Origin: Prevotellaceae bacterium
GTDB taxonomy: Bacteria; Bacteroidota; Bacteroidia; Bacteroidales; Bacteroidaceae
Reading direction: 5' to 3'
DNA length: 8,902 nucleotides
Assembly: GCA_021204715.1 (NCBI GenBank)
Contig: JAJPYW010000029.1
Span: forward strand, 1-8,902
A model generated the notes under the pieces. It searched no databases and was not told the DNA's origin. It saw nothing but the letters and a program-made list of their open reading frames with translations. Positions within the stretch are counted from its first letter, which is position 1. Every line of letters starts with the position of its first letter. Positions 1 to 6,547 of the stretch are shown piece by piece. Both the position numbers and the translations under genes were made by a program.

Positions 1-20
1 TTTCACTTAAATTCATCATC

Positions 21-1277
21 ATGAAAAAAGAAGAATTGACACAGAAAGCGTATGCGATTGCCGCCGAGCGGTATGCAGCTGTTGGTGTAGACACTGAAAA
101 GGTATTGGAGGCCATGCAGAATTTCCATCTGTCACTCCATTGCTGGCAAGCCGATGACGTGACGGGCTTCGAGGTACAGGCCGGTTCGCTGACGGGCGGT
201 ATCCAAGCTACGGGCAACTATCCCGGCAAAGCTCGCAACATCGACGAACTCAGGGCCGACATTCTGAAGGCAGCTTCCTACATTCCGGGAACCCACCGTC
301 TGAATCTGCACGAGATCTACGGCGACTTCCAAGGAAAGGTGGTCGACCGCGACCAAGTGGAGCCGGAACATTTCAAGAGCTGGATAGATTGGAGCAAGGA
401 GCACAACATGAAGCTCGACTTCAACTCCACGTCCTTCTCTCATCCCAAATCGGGCGACCTCTCGTTGTCCAATCCCGACGAAGGCATCCGCAACTTCTGG
501 ATTGAGCATACCAAACGTTGCCGTCTCGTGGCCGAGGAATTGGGTAAGGCACAGGGCGACCCCTGTATCATGAACTTGTGGGTACACGATGGAAGCAAGG
601 ATATCACCGTGAACAAAATGAAATACCGTGAACTGCTGAAAGACTCTTTGGACCAAATCTTCGCTCAAGACCTGAAGAACATGAAAGATTGCATCGAGTC
701 GAAAGTATTCGGTATCGGCTTGGAAAGCTACACGGTTGGTTCCAACGACTTCTACATCGGCTACGGCGCACAACACAACAAGATGATTACCTTGGATACG
801 GGCCACTTCCACCCCACCGAAAGCGTGGCCGACAAGGTTTCCTCGCTGTTGCTCTACGTGCCTGAACTGATGTTGCACGTAAGCCGTCCGGTACGTTGGG
901 ATTCTGACCACGTAACCATCATGGACGACCCCACGATGGATCTCTTCAGCGAAATCGTACGTTGCAACGCTTTGGACCGCGTACACTACGGTTTGGACTA
1001 TTTCGACGCTTCCATCAACCGCATCGGCGCTTACGTTATCGGTAGCCGCGCCGCACAGAAGTGCATGGTACGCGCCATGTTGGAACCCATCGACATCCTG
1101 CGCAAGTACGAGGCCGCAGGCCAAGGCTTCGAGCGTCTCGCATTGCTCGAAGAGGCCAAGTCGCTGCCTTGGAACGCCGTTTGGGACATGTTCTGCTTGA
1201 AGAACAACGTGCCCGTAGGCGAAGACTACATCGCCGAAGTAGAGAAGTACGAAGCCGAAGTGACTTCCAAACGATAA
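21..1277 (+). CDS. rhaA: L-rhamnose isomerase
   Basis: This cytoplasmic enzyme converts L-rhamnose to L-rhamnulose, the first intracellular step of rhamnose breakdown. The protein is 418 residues, almost the length of E. coli RhaA (419). The family block LHCWQADDVTGFE is at about residues 39-51. The metal ligands known from E. coli RhaA all have counterparts at a constant offset: Glu226, Asp259, His286 and Asp326 for the structural site, and His262, Asp294 and Asp296 for the catalytic site. They lie within the conserved stretches LDTGHFHPTE, LHVSRPVRWDSDH and GLDYFDASINRIGAYVIG. The ATG at 21 gives the normal family N-terminus; its A/T-rich leader has no Shine-Dalgarno sequence, as is usual in Bacteroidota. 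It is followed after 84 bases by rhaT, with a hairpin between. The ligand mapping is from remembered E. coli numbering; the family call itself is very secure. Confidence 0.97.
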   Translation: MKKEELTQKAYAIAAERYAAVGVDTEKVLEAMQNFHLSLHCWQADDVTGFEVQAGSLTGGIQATGNYPGKARNIDELRADILKAASYIPGTHRLNLHEIYGDFQGKVVDRDQVEPEHFKSWIDWSKEHNMKLDFNSTSFSHPKSGDLSLSNPDEGIRNFWIEHTKRCRLVAEELGKAQGDPCIMNLWVHDGSKDITVNKMKYRELLKDSLDQIFAQDLKNMKDCIESKVFGIGLESYTVGSNDFYIGYGAQHNKMITLDTGHFHPTESVADKVSSLLLYVPELMLHVSRPVRWDSDHVTIMDDPTMDLFSEIVRCNALDRVHYGLDYFDASINRIGAYVIGSRAAQKCMVRAMLEPIDILRKYEAAGQGFERLALLEEAKSLPWNAVWDMFCLKNNVPVGEDYIAEVEKYEAEVTSKR

Positions 1278-1287
1278 ACTGCCAAAA

Positions 1288-1335
1288 GGTGCAGGCAATA
1301 AAGGGTGGGGGCCGCCCCGCCTTATTGCCGGCACC
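1288..1335 (+). promoter_or_regulatory. Strong imperfect hairpin in the rhaA-rhaT gap
   Basis: The two arms read toward each other as follows: 1288-1292 pairs with 1331-1335 (5 bp); after one A/G mismatch, 1294-1301 pairs with 1322-1329 (8 bp); after a bulged A, 1303-1304 pairs with 1320-1321; and GGGG at 1307-1310 pairs with CCCC at 1315-1318 around a GCCG loop. That is 19 Watson-Crick pairs in 48 bases. No run of T follows (GTTCTTACA), so it is not a standard intrinsic terminator, and rhaT follows within 30 bases. It may be an intercistronic stability or processing element that sets different transcript levels for the enzyme and the membrane transporter. A leaky terminator is the alternative. 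The pairing is read directly from the sequence; the role is inference. Confidence 0.6.
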
Positions 1336-1361
1336 GTTCTTACAACATGTAGTTTGAAAGC

Positions 1362-2369
1362 ATGGAAATTATTCTCGGATTATTGATTATCGCCATCGGC
1401 GCCTTCTGCCAGTCGAGCTGCTATGTGCCCATCAACCGCATCAAGTCGTGGAGTTGGGAGTCGTACTGGATTGTGCAAGGCGTGTTCGCGTGGATAGTAT
1501 TCCCCCTCTTGGGCGCGTTGCTTGCCGTGCCGGCAGGACACACCCTTTTCGAGGCGTATGCCGCGCATCCGGGCGATTCGCTCATGACCATTTTGTTCGG
1601 TATTCTGTGGGGTGTAGGCGGATTGACCTTCGGCTTGTCCATGCGTTATTTGGGTGTGGCCTTGGGACAGTCCATCGGCTTGGGTACCTGTGCCGGACTT
1701 GGTACCATCCTTACGCCGCTCTTCATGGGCCGGCCCGGTGACCTGACCGCTTCGGTCATCATCGGCGTGGTGGTGACATTGATAGGCATCGCCATCATCG
1801 GCATTGCAGGAGGCATGAAGTCGGCCATGCTCAGCGAGGAAGAAAAGAAGAAGGCCGTGAAGGACTTTAATTTCCCCAAAGGACTGATTGTGGCGTTGCT
1901 CTGCGGATTCATGAGCGCCTGCTTCAACATCGGGTTGGGTTTCGGAGAGAAACTCTGCTTCGAAGGAAGCTCGGACATCTTCAAGACACTGCCCGCCACC
2001 TTCTTGGTAACGTTGGGAGGCTTCATCACCAATGCCTTGTACTGCTTGTACCAAAACTCCAAGAACCAAACATGGGCCGATTACGGCAAGCGTTCCCTCT
2101 ACTTGAACAACGTGCTCTTCTCGGCACTGGCAGGTTTGTTGTGGTACAGCCAGTTCTTCGGACTGAGCTTGGGCAAGGGATTTTTGGCTGGCTCGGCGGC
2201 GTTGGTCACCTTCTCTTGGTGTATTCTCATGTCTCTGAACGTCACCTTCTCGAACGTTTGGGGCATTATCTTGAAAGAGTGGAAGGGTTGCACCCCGAAA
2301 ACCATCGTGGTACTGATTGTCGGATTGGTGATTCTGGTCATCTCCTGCTTCCTTCCGCAGCTGTTATAA
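1362..2369 (+). CDS. rhaT: L-rhamnose/proton symporter
   Basis: This inner-membrane transporter takes up L-rhamnose with H+ and belongs to the RhaT family of the drug/metabolite transporter superfamily. The 335 residues are close to E. coli RhaT (344). The N-terminal region, including YVPINRIKSWSWESYW at about residues 21-36, is typical of RhaT. About ten hydrophobic segments can be seen, roughly at 2-19, 36-56, 73-90, 98-120, 129-149, 172-191, 209-230, 246-265, 272-293 and 313-332. A highly charged loop (SEEEKKKAVKD, about 158-168) separates the two halves. The ATG at 1362 starts the first membrane segment directly, with only a weak purine stretch (GAAAG) before it. The gene lies between rhaA and rhaD, with 39 bases to rhaD, which fits co-transcription. 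The family and substrate call is secure; segment borders are by eye. Confidence 0.95.
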   Translation: MEIILGLLIIAIGAFCQSSCYVPINRIKSWSWESYWIVQGVFAWIVFPLLGALLAVPAGHTLFEAYAAHPGDSLMTILFGILWGVGGLTFGLSMRYLGVALGQSIGLGTCAGLGTILTPLFMGRPGDLTASVIIGVVVTLIGIAIIGIAGGMKSAMLSEEEKKKAVKDFNFPKGLIVALLCGFMSACFNIGLGFGEKLCFEGSSDIFKTLPATFLVTLGGFITNALYCLYQNSKNQTWADYGKRSLYLNNVLFSALAGLLWYSQFFGLSLGKGFLAGSAALVTFSWCILMSLNVTFSNVWGIILKEWKGCTPKTIVVLIVGLVILVISCFLPQLL

Positions 2370-2408
2370 TATATAAGGTATAATAAAGAAAATAAAACCG
2401 CATAAATT

Positions 2409-3218
2409 ATGAAATCGATATTGGAAAACCGTCCCGGACTGGCCAAAGAAGTGGAGAAAGTGGCCGAAGTAGCGGGTTATTTGTGGCAAAAAGGCTGGGC
2501 CGAGCGCAATGGCGGCAACATCACTGTGAACATCACCGAGTATGTAGACGACGAGATACGCCAGCTGCCCGCCATCAGTGAAGTCAAACCCATAGGCACC
2601 ACACTGCCCCACCTGAAAGGGTGCTATTTCTTCTGCAAAGGCACGAACATGCGTATGCGCGACTTGGCCCGCTATCCCATGGACAACGGTTCTGTCATCC
2701 GCATTCTGGACGACTGCGCCAGCTATGTCATCATCGCCGACAAACCTGTGAAGCCCACTTCCGAGCTGCCCTCTCACTTGAGCGTACACAATTACCTCAT
2801 CGCCAAAGGCTCTCCTTACAAGGCTTCGTTGCACACCCACCCCATTGAGTTGGTCGCCATGACACACAGCCGGAAGTTCTTGGGCAAAGATGTAGCCACG
2901 AACTTGTTATGGAGCATGATTCCCGAGACGAAGGCCTTCTGCCCGCGTGGTTTGGGTATCATTCCTTACACGCTGCCCGGCTCGGTAGAGTTGGCCGACG
3001 CCACCATCAAGGAGCTTGACGACTATGATGTAGTGATGTGGGAGAAGCACGGTGTATTTGCCGTAGATTGCGACGTAATGTCAGCATTCGACCAAGTGGA
3101 CGTGCTGAACAAGTCGGCATTGATCTACATCGCCGCCCGCAACATGGGCTTCGAGCCCGAAGGCATGAGCCCCGAGCAGATGCACGAGATGACCGAGGCA
3201 TTCCACCTTCCCAAATAA
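2409..3218 (+). CDS. rhaD: Rhamnulose-1-phosphate aldolase
   Basis: This is a cytoplasmic class II (zinc) aldolase that cleaves L-rhamnulose-1-phosphate into dihydroxyacetone phosphate and L-lactaldehyde. It has 269 residues against 274 in E. coli RhaD. The zinc ligands are visible as His142 and His144 in LHTHPIE and His214 in WEKHGVFA. The catalytic acid is Glu119 in TSELPSHL, matching E. coli Glu117, His141, His143 and His212 as I remember them. The motif NGGN at 34-37 fits the phosphate-binding region of this fold. The ATG at 2409 follows an A/T-rich leader of 39 bases after rhaT without a clear Shine-Dalgarno sequence. A related aldolase, FucA, is shorter (about 215 residues), so the length and the rhaA/rhaT/rhaM neighbours favour RhaD. 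The kinase that makes its substrate is not in the window. Confidence 0.96.
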   Translation: MKSILENRPGLAKEVEKVAEVAGYLWQKGWAERNGGNITVNITEYVDDEIRQLPAISEVKPIGTTLPHLKGCYFFCKGTNMRMRDLARYPMDNGSVIRILDDCASYVIIADKPVKPTSELPSHLSVHNYLIAKGSPYKASLHTHPIELVAMTHSRKFLGKDVATNLLWSMIPETKAFCPRGLGIIPYTLPGSVELADATIKELDDYDVVMWEKHGVFAVDCDVMSAFDQVDVLNKSALIYIAARNMGFEPEGMSPEQMHEMTEAFHLPK

Positions 3219-3238
3219 CAAAACAAGAATCATATAAT

Positions 3239-3243
3239 AAGGA
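3239..3243 (+). promoter_or_regulatory. Shine-Dalgarno-like site of rhaM
   Basis: AAGGA lies 8 bases before the rhaM ATG in the 33-base rhaD-rhaM gap. It is the only start in the window with a good purine motif at normal spacing; the other five leaders are A/T-rich without one. It supports the start chosen for rhaM. In Bacteroidota such a motif matters less than in Proteobacteria, so its effect is uncertain. Confidence 0.4.
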
Positions 3244-3251
3244 ATAGAATT

Positions 3252-3566
3252 ATGAAAAGAGAAGCTTTTAAAATGTTCTTGAAACCGGGTTTCGAGGAAG
3301 AGTATCAGAAAAGACATGCCGCCCTTTGGCCGGAAATGAAGAAATTGCTCAAAGAGGGTGGTGTATTCGACTATTCCATCTATTGGGATAAGGATACGAA
3401 CATTCTCTTCGCTTTCCAGAAGACGGAAGGCGGGGCCTCTTCGCAGGACATGGGCTCCAACCCCATCGTACAGAAGTGGTGGGATTACATGGCCGACATC
3501 ATGGAGGTGAATCCCGACAATTCACCTATCTCCATTCCGCTGCCTGAAATGTTCCACATGGATTGA
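3252..3566 (+). CDS. rhaM: L-rhamnose mutarotase
   Basis: This small cytoplasmic enzyme speeds interconversion of the alpha and beta anomers of L-rhamnose, so that the form accepted by the isomerase is not limiting. The protein has 104 residues, the same length as E. coli RhaM. The family hallmarks are present: EEYQKRH with Tyr18 and His22, followed by WPEM; DYSIYWD with Tyr41; a WW(D/K)YM stretch; and the C-terminal VNPDNSP. His22 and Tyr41 correspond in position to active-site residues described for E. coli RhaM. The start is supported by an AAGGA motif 8 bases upstream. It is the last rha gene here and is followed by a strong hairpin, so it probably ends this transcription unit. A mutarotase for another deoxysugar is possible by similarity, but the context and length make RhaM very likely. 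Confidence 0.95.
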   Translation: MKREAFKMFLKPGFEEEYQKRHAALWPEMKKLLKEGGVFDYSIYWDKDTNILFAFQKTEGGASSQDMGSNPIVQKWWDYMADIMEVNPDNSPISIPLPEMFHMD

Positions 3567-3581
3567 AGCGAGTATTGATAT

Positions 3582-3646
3582 GACCTGAATATAACAGGGC
3601 CGGCCTTTGCACCGGCCCTGTTATGGATATAATAGACCTATAACAG
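3582..3646 (+). repeat. Heptamer ATAACAG repeated around the hairpin
   Basis: ATAACAG occurs at 3591-3597 and 3640-3646 on the + strand, and its reverse complement CTGTTAT at 3618-3624. The two direct copies are part of a longer imperfect direct repeat: 3582-3597 and 3635-3646 match over 12 bases, with four extra bases (TGAA) in the first. The second copy ends four bases before the GH31 start codon. The arrangement permits either the strong upstream hairpin or a weaker downstream one (3618-3626 with 3638-3646, including one G-U pair). It could be an attenuation device, operator half-sites, or a duplication by slippage; the sequence alone does not decide. Confidence 0.5.
3591..3624 (+). terminator. 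Hairpin after rhaM, probable terminator
   Basis: A perfect 13-bp inverted repeat (3591-3603 with 3612-3624) encloses an 8-base loop, CCTTTGCA. The inner stem is GC-rich (GGGCCGG/CCGGCCC) and the base is AT-rich. It begins 24 bases after the rhaM stop and ends 26 bases before the GH31 start. No clean T-run follows (GGATATAAT), so termination may be partial or depend on other factors. Its position suggests it separates the rhamnose genes from the hydrolase genes. The stem is seen directly; the termination role is inference. Confidence 0.6.
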
Positions 3647-3650
3647 TGAC

Positions 3651-6530
3651 ATGAAATCTAAAAGCGTGTGGTTTTTGCTCGGCGCTTGGTTGCTTGCAGC
3701 CTGCCAAGGAAGCGGTTATGAAAGAACGGACGGTGGAATCATCGTCAAAGTGAGTCAACAGGCGCCCACTGACGTACGCATGGTGCGTGTGGAGGTAATG
3801 GGCGAGAAACTGATACACGTATCGGCCACGCCTGAAAAGGCGTTTTCAGACAGGGAGAGTCTGATTATTGTACCCCCAACCCATGAGACACCTTTCGAGG
3901 TGGAAGAAACGGGAGGCGCGGTAGCCGTAAAGACATCGCAAATCACCGCCACGGTGTCCAAAGCCACGGGCGATGTAACCTTTACCGACCACGCGGGCAA
4001 CATCATCTTGGCAGAGGATAGTGCCGGACGTACCTTCACCCCCATTGAGGTGGAAGGCAAGCAGGAATACAGCGTGCGGCAAGTGTTCCAACCGGCCGGT
4101 GACGGCGAAGCTCTCTACGGATTAGGGCAACACCAAGCCGACGAGTTCAACTACAAAGGAAAAAACGAGGAACTCTTCCAGTACAACACGAAGGTCTCGG
4201 TACCATTTATCGTCTCCAACAAGCATTACGGCATTTTGTGGGACAGCTATTCTTTTTCCCGCTTCGGCGACGCGCGCGACTACGCACAGTTGGGCACTGT
4301 ATTCAAGCTTTACGACAAGCAAGGCAAGGAGGGAGCCTTGACAGGCACCTACATTCCCGCCGACAAGCGTGTCCCCATCATCGTGCGCCGGGAAGACTCC
4401 ATCTATTTCGAACACTTGGACCGCGCCGCCAGTTTGGAGCGGGTTGTGAACCTGCCGCAAGACTTTCCCTACAAGGATGCGCGCGTCACCTACGAGGGCG
4501 AAATAGAGCCTGCCGAAAGCGGCCTTTACCGCTTCATCCTCTATTATGCCGGCTACATGAAAGTCTACATCGACAACCGGCCGGTGGTGCCCGAGCGCTG
4601 GCGCACGGCTTGGAATCCCAACAGCTACAAGTTTGCCGTGAACTTGGAAGCGGGCAAGCGTGTGCCCCTGAAAATAGTGTGGAAGCCCGACGGAGATGTC
4701 TCCTATTGCGGGCTGCGCGCCTTGACGCCCGTGCCCGATGAAACGCAAGCCAAGCTCTCTTGGTGGAGCGAGATGCAACCCCAAACAGACTATTACTTCG
4801 TGTACGGAGAGGATATGGACGATGTAATAAGCGGTTACCGCACCCTTACGGGCAAGTCGCCCGTCATGCCCAAGTGGGCCATGGGTTTCTGGCAGAGCCG
4901 CGAACGATACAAGACCGCCGGGGAGCTTGTGGGCACCTTCAAAGAGTTCCGCAAGCGACGCATCCCCATCGACAACATCGTGCAAGATTGGAGTTATTGG
5001 CCCGAAGACGCTTGGGGCAGCCACGAGTTCGACGCCGCGCGCTTCCCCAACCCACAAGGCATGGTAGACTCCATCCATGCCATGAACGGCCGGGTAATGA
5101 TATCCGTATGGCCCAAGTTCTATACCACCACGGAACACTATAAAGAGTTCGACAGGCGGGGGTGGATGTACCGGCGCGCCGTGGACGACAGCATCCGCGA
5201 CTGGATAGGCCAGGGCTATTTAGGTTCCTTCTACGACGCCTATGCCGAAGGAGCGCGCGCGCTTTTCTGGAAGCAGATGGAAGAGCACCTGTACCGGTTG
5301 GGATTCGACGCTTGGTGGATGGATGCCAGCGAGCCGAACATCCGCGACTGCACCGACTTGCCATACCGCAAGGATTTGTGCGGGCCCACCGCATTGGGCC
5401 CGTCGGCCGAATACTTCAACGCCTACGCCTTGATGAACGCCAAGGCCATCTATGAAGGCCAGCGAGGGGTAGATGCCAACCGCCGGGTATTCTTGCTGAC
5501 ACGCTCAGGCTTTGCAGGATTGCAGCGCTACTCCACCGCCACGTGGAGCGGCGACATCGGCACACGCTGGGAAGATATGAAGGCGCAGATTTCAGCCGGC
5601 TTGAACTTCTCCATGAGCGGCATCCCCTACTGGACCATGGACATAGGAGGCTTTTGCGTGGAAGGCCGCTACGTTGCCGCACAAACGCTCTTCGACCGTA
5701 CCGGCCGGGAGAACGATGACTTAAAGGAGTGGCGGGAGTTGAACGCCCGTTGGTATCAGTTTGGCGCTTTCTGCCCGCTCTACCGCGCCCACGGGCAGTT
5801 TCCACTGCGCGAAGTATGGAACATCGCGCCCGAGGGACATTCCTGCTACAACACCATTCTGTACTATACGAAACTGCGCTACAACTTGATGCCCTACATC
5901 TACTCCATGGCCGGCATGACCTACTTCAACGATTACACCATCATGCGTCCGTTGGTCATGGACTTCACCGCAGACAGCCGGGTAAACGACATCGGCGACG
6001 TATTCATGTTCGGCCCGGCCTTGATGGTAGCTCCCGTTTACACTTACGGCGCACGTAGCCGTGAGGTCTACTTCCCGGCCCCGTGCGGATGGTATGACTT
6101 CTACACGGGCGCATACATAGAAGGCGGCCAAACATTGGAAGCCGACGCGCCTTACGAGCGCATTCCGCTCTTCGCACGCGAAGGAGCCATCATTCCTTTC
6201 GGCCCCGACATGCAGTACACAAGCGAGAAGCCGGCATCGGAAATCACCCTCTATGTCTATGGCGGACACGATGGCCGTTTCACCCTTTACGAGGACGAAG
6301 GAGAGAACTACAACTACGAGAAGGGCGCTTACGCCACCATTCCATTCACCTACAACGATGCCGAAAGCCTGCTTGTCATCGGCGACCGCGAGGGCAAGTT
6401 TCCGGGTATGTTGCAAGAACGCACCTTCAACATCGTCAAGGTAGACAAAGAACATCCACTGCCGTTTAACTTGGCCGCCAAAGGATTCGTCGTGAACTAC
6501 GACGGCCATGCAGTGAGCTTGAAACTATAA
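3651..6530 (+). CDS. GH31 alpha-xylosidase-like lipoprotein with PA14 domain
   Basis: A retaining alpha-glycosidase of family GH31, probably an alpha-xylosidase acting on xyloglucan-type oligosaccharides. The 959-residue protein starts with a lipoprotein signal, with the lipobox LAAC ending at Cys18. The residues after Cys18 (QGSGYE) lack an acidic export run, so it probably faces the periplasm. The GH31 N-terminal beta domain is at about 95-220. A PA14 domain is inserted at about 225-362, including [18 protein letters not shown] and the VYIDN segment. The catalytic barrel is at about 395-745, followed by beta domains with a DUF5110-like end. The nucleophile is Asp558 in WWMDASEP and the acid/base is Asp635 in [12 protein letters not shown]. 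Length and PA14 insert resemble the xyloglucan alpha-xylosidases of Bacteroides ovatus (BoGH31A) and Cellvibrio japonicus (CjXyl31A). The leader has no Shine-Dalgarno sequence. Alpha-glucosidase activity is the main alternative. Family call very firm, substrate moderate. Confidence 0.93.
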   Translation: MKSKSVWFLLGAWLLAACQGSGYERTDGGIIVKVSQQAPTDVRMVRVEVMGEKLIHVSATPEKAFSDRESLIIVPPTHETPFEVEETGGAVAVKTSQITATVSKATGDVTFTDHAGNIILAEDSAGRTFTPIEVEGKQEYSVRQVFQPAGDGEALYGLGQHQADEFNYKGKNEELFQYNTKVSVPFIVSNKHYGILWDSYSFSRFGDARDYAQLGTVFKLYDKQGKEGALTGTYIPADKRVPIIVRREDSIYFEHLDRAASLERVVNLPQDFPYKDARVTYEGEIEPAESGLYRFILYYAGYMKVYIDNRPVVPERWRTAWNPNSYKFAVNLEAGKRVPLKIVWKPDGDVSYCGLRALTPVPDETQAKLSWWSEMQPQTDYYFVYGEDMDDVISGYRTLTGKSPVMPKWAMGFWQSRERYKTAGELVGTFKEFRKRRIPIDNIVQDWSYWPEDAWGSHEFDAARFPNPQGMVDSIHAMNGRVMISVWPKFYTTTEHYKEFDRRGWMYRRAVDDSIRDWIGQGYLGSFYDAYAEGARALFWKQMEEHLYRLGFDAWWMDASEPNIRDCTDLPYRKDLCGPTALGPSAEYFNAYALMNAKAIYEGQRGVDANRRVFLLTRSGFAGLQRYSTATWSGDIGTRWEDMKAQISAGLNFSMSGIPYWTMDIGGFCVEGRYVAAQTLFDRTGRENDDLKEWRELNARWYQFGAFCPLYRAHGQFPLREVWNIAPEGHSCYNTILYYTKLRYNLMPYIYSMAGMTYFNDYTIMRPLVMDFTADSRVNDIGDVFMFGPALMVAPVYTYGARSREVYFPAPCGWYDFYTGAYIEGGQTLEADAPYERIPLFAREGAIIPFGPDMQYTSEKPASEITLYVYGGHDGRFTLYEDEGENYNYEKGAYATIPFTYNDAESLLVIGDREGKFPGMLQERTFNIVKVDKEHPLPFNLAAKGFVVNYDGHAVSLKL

Positions 6531-6547
6531 CCCAAACCTTTAAACGT

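Noticed and set aside
1..20. End of an upstream gene, probably the rhamnulokinase
   Set aside because: A TAA at 8-10 could end an upstream frame and would fit a kinase gene 10 bases before rhaA, but two or three codons cannot identify a gene.
132..1334. 400-codon open frame on the minus strand opposite rhaA
   Set aside because: It mirrors the GC-rich codon pattern of rhaA, shows no recognisable domain and runs opposite a secure gene. The same holds for the minus-strand frames at 1380-2069, 4122-5138 and 5721-6509.
3628..3633. TATAAT before the GH31 gene as a promoter -10 box
   Set aside because: The main Bacteroidota sigma factor prefers TAnnTTTG with an upstream TTTG. The TATAATAG here does not fit, so no promoter is called, although a start site in this gap is possible.
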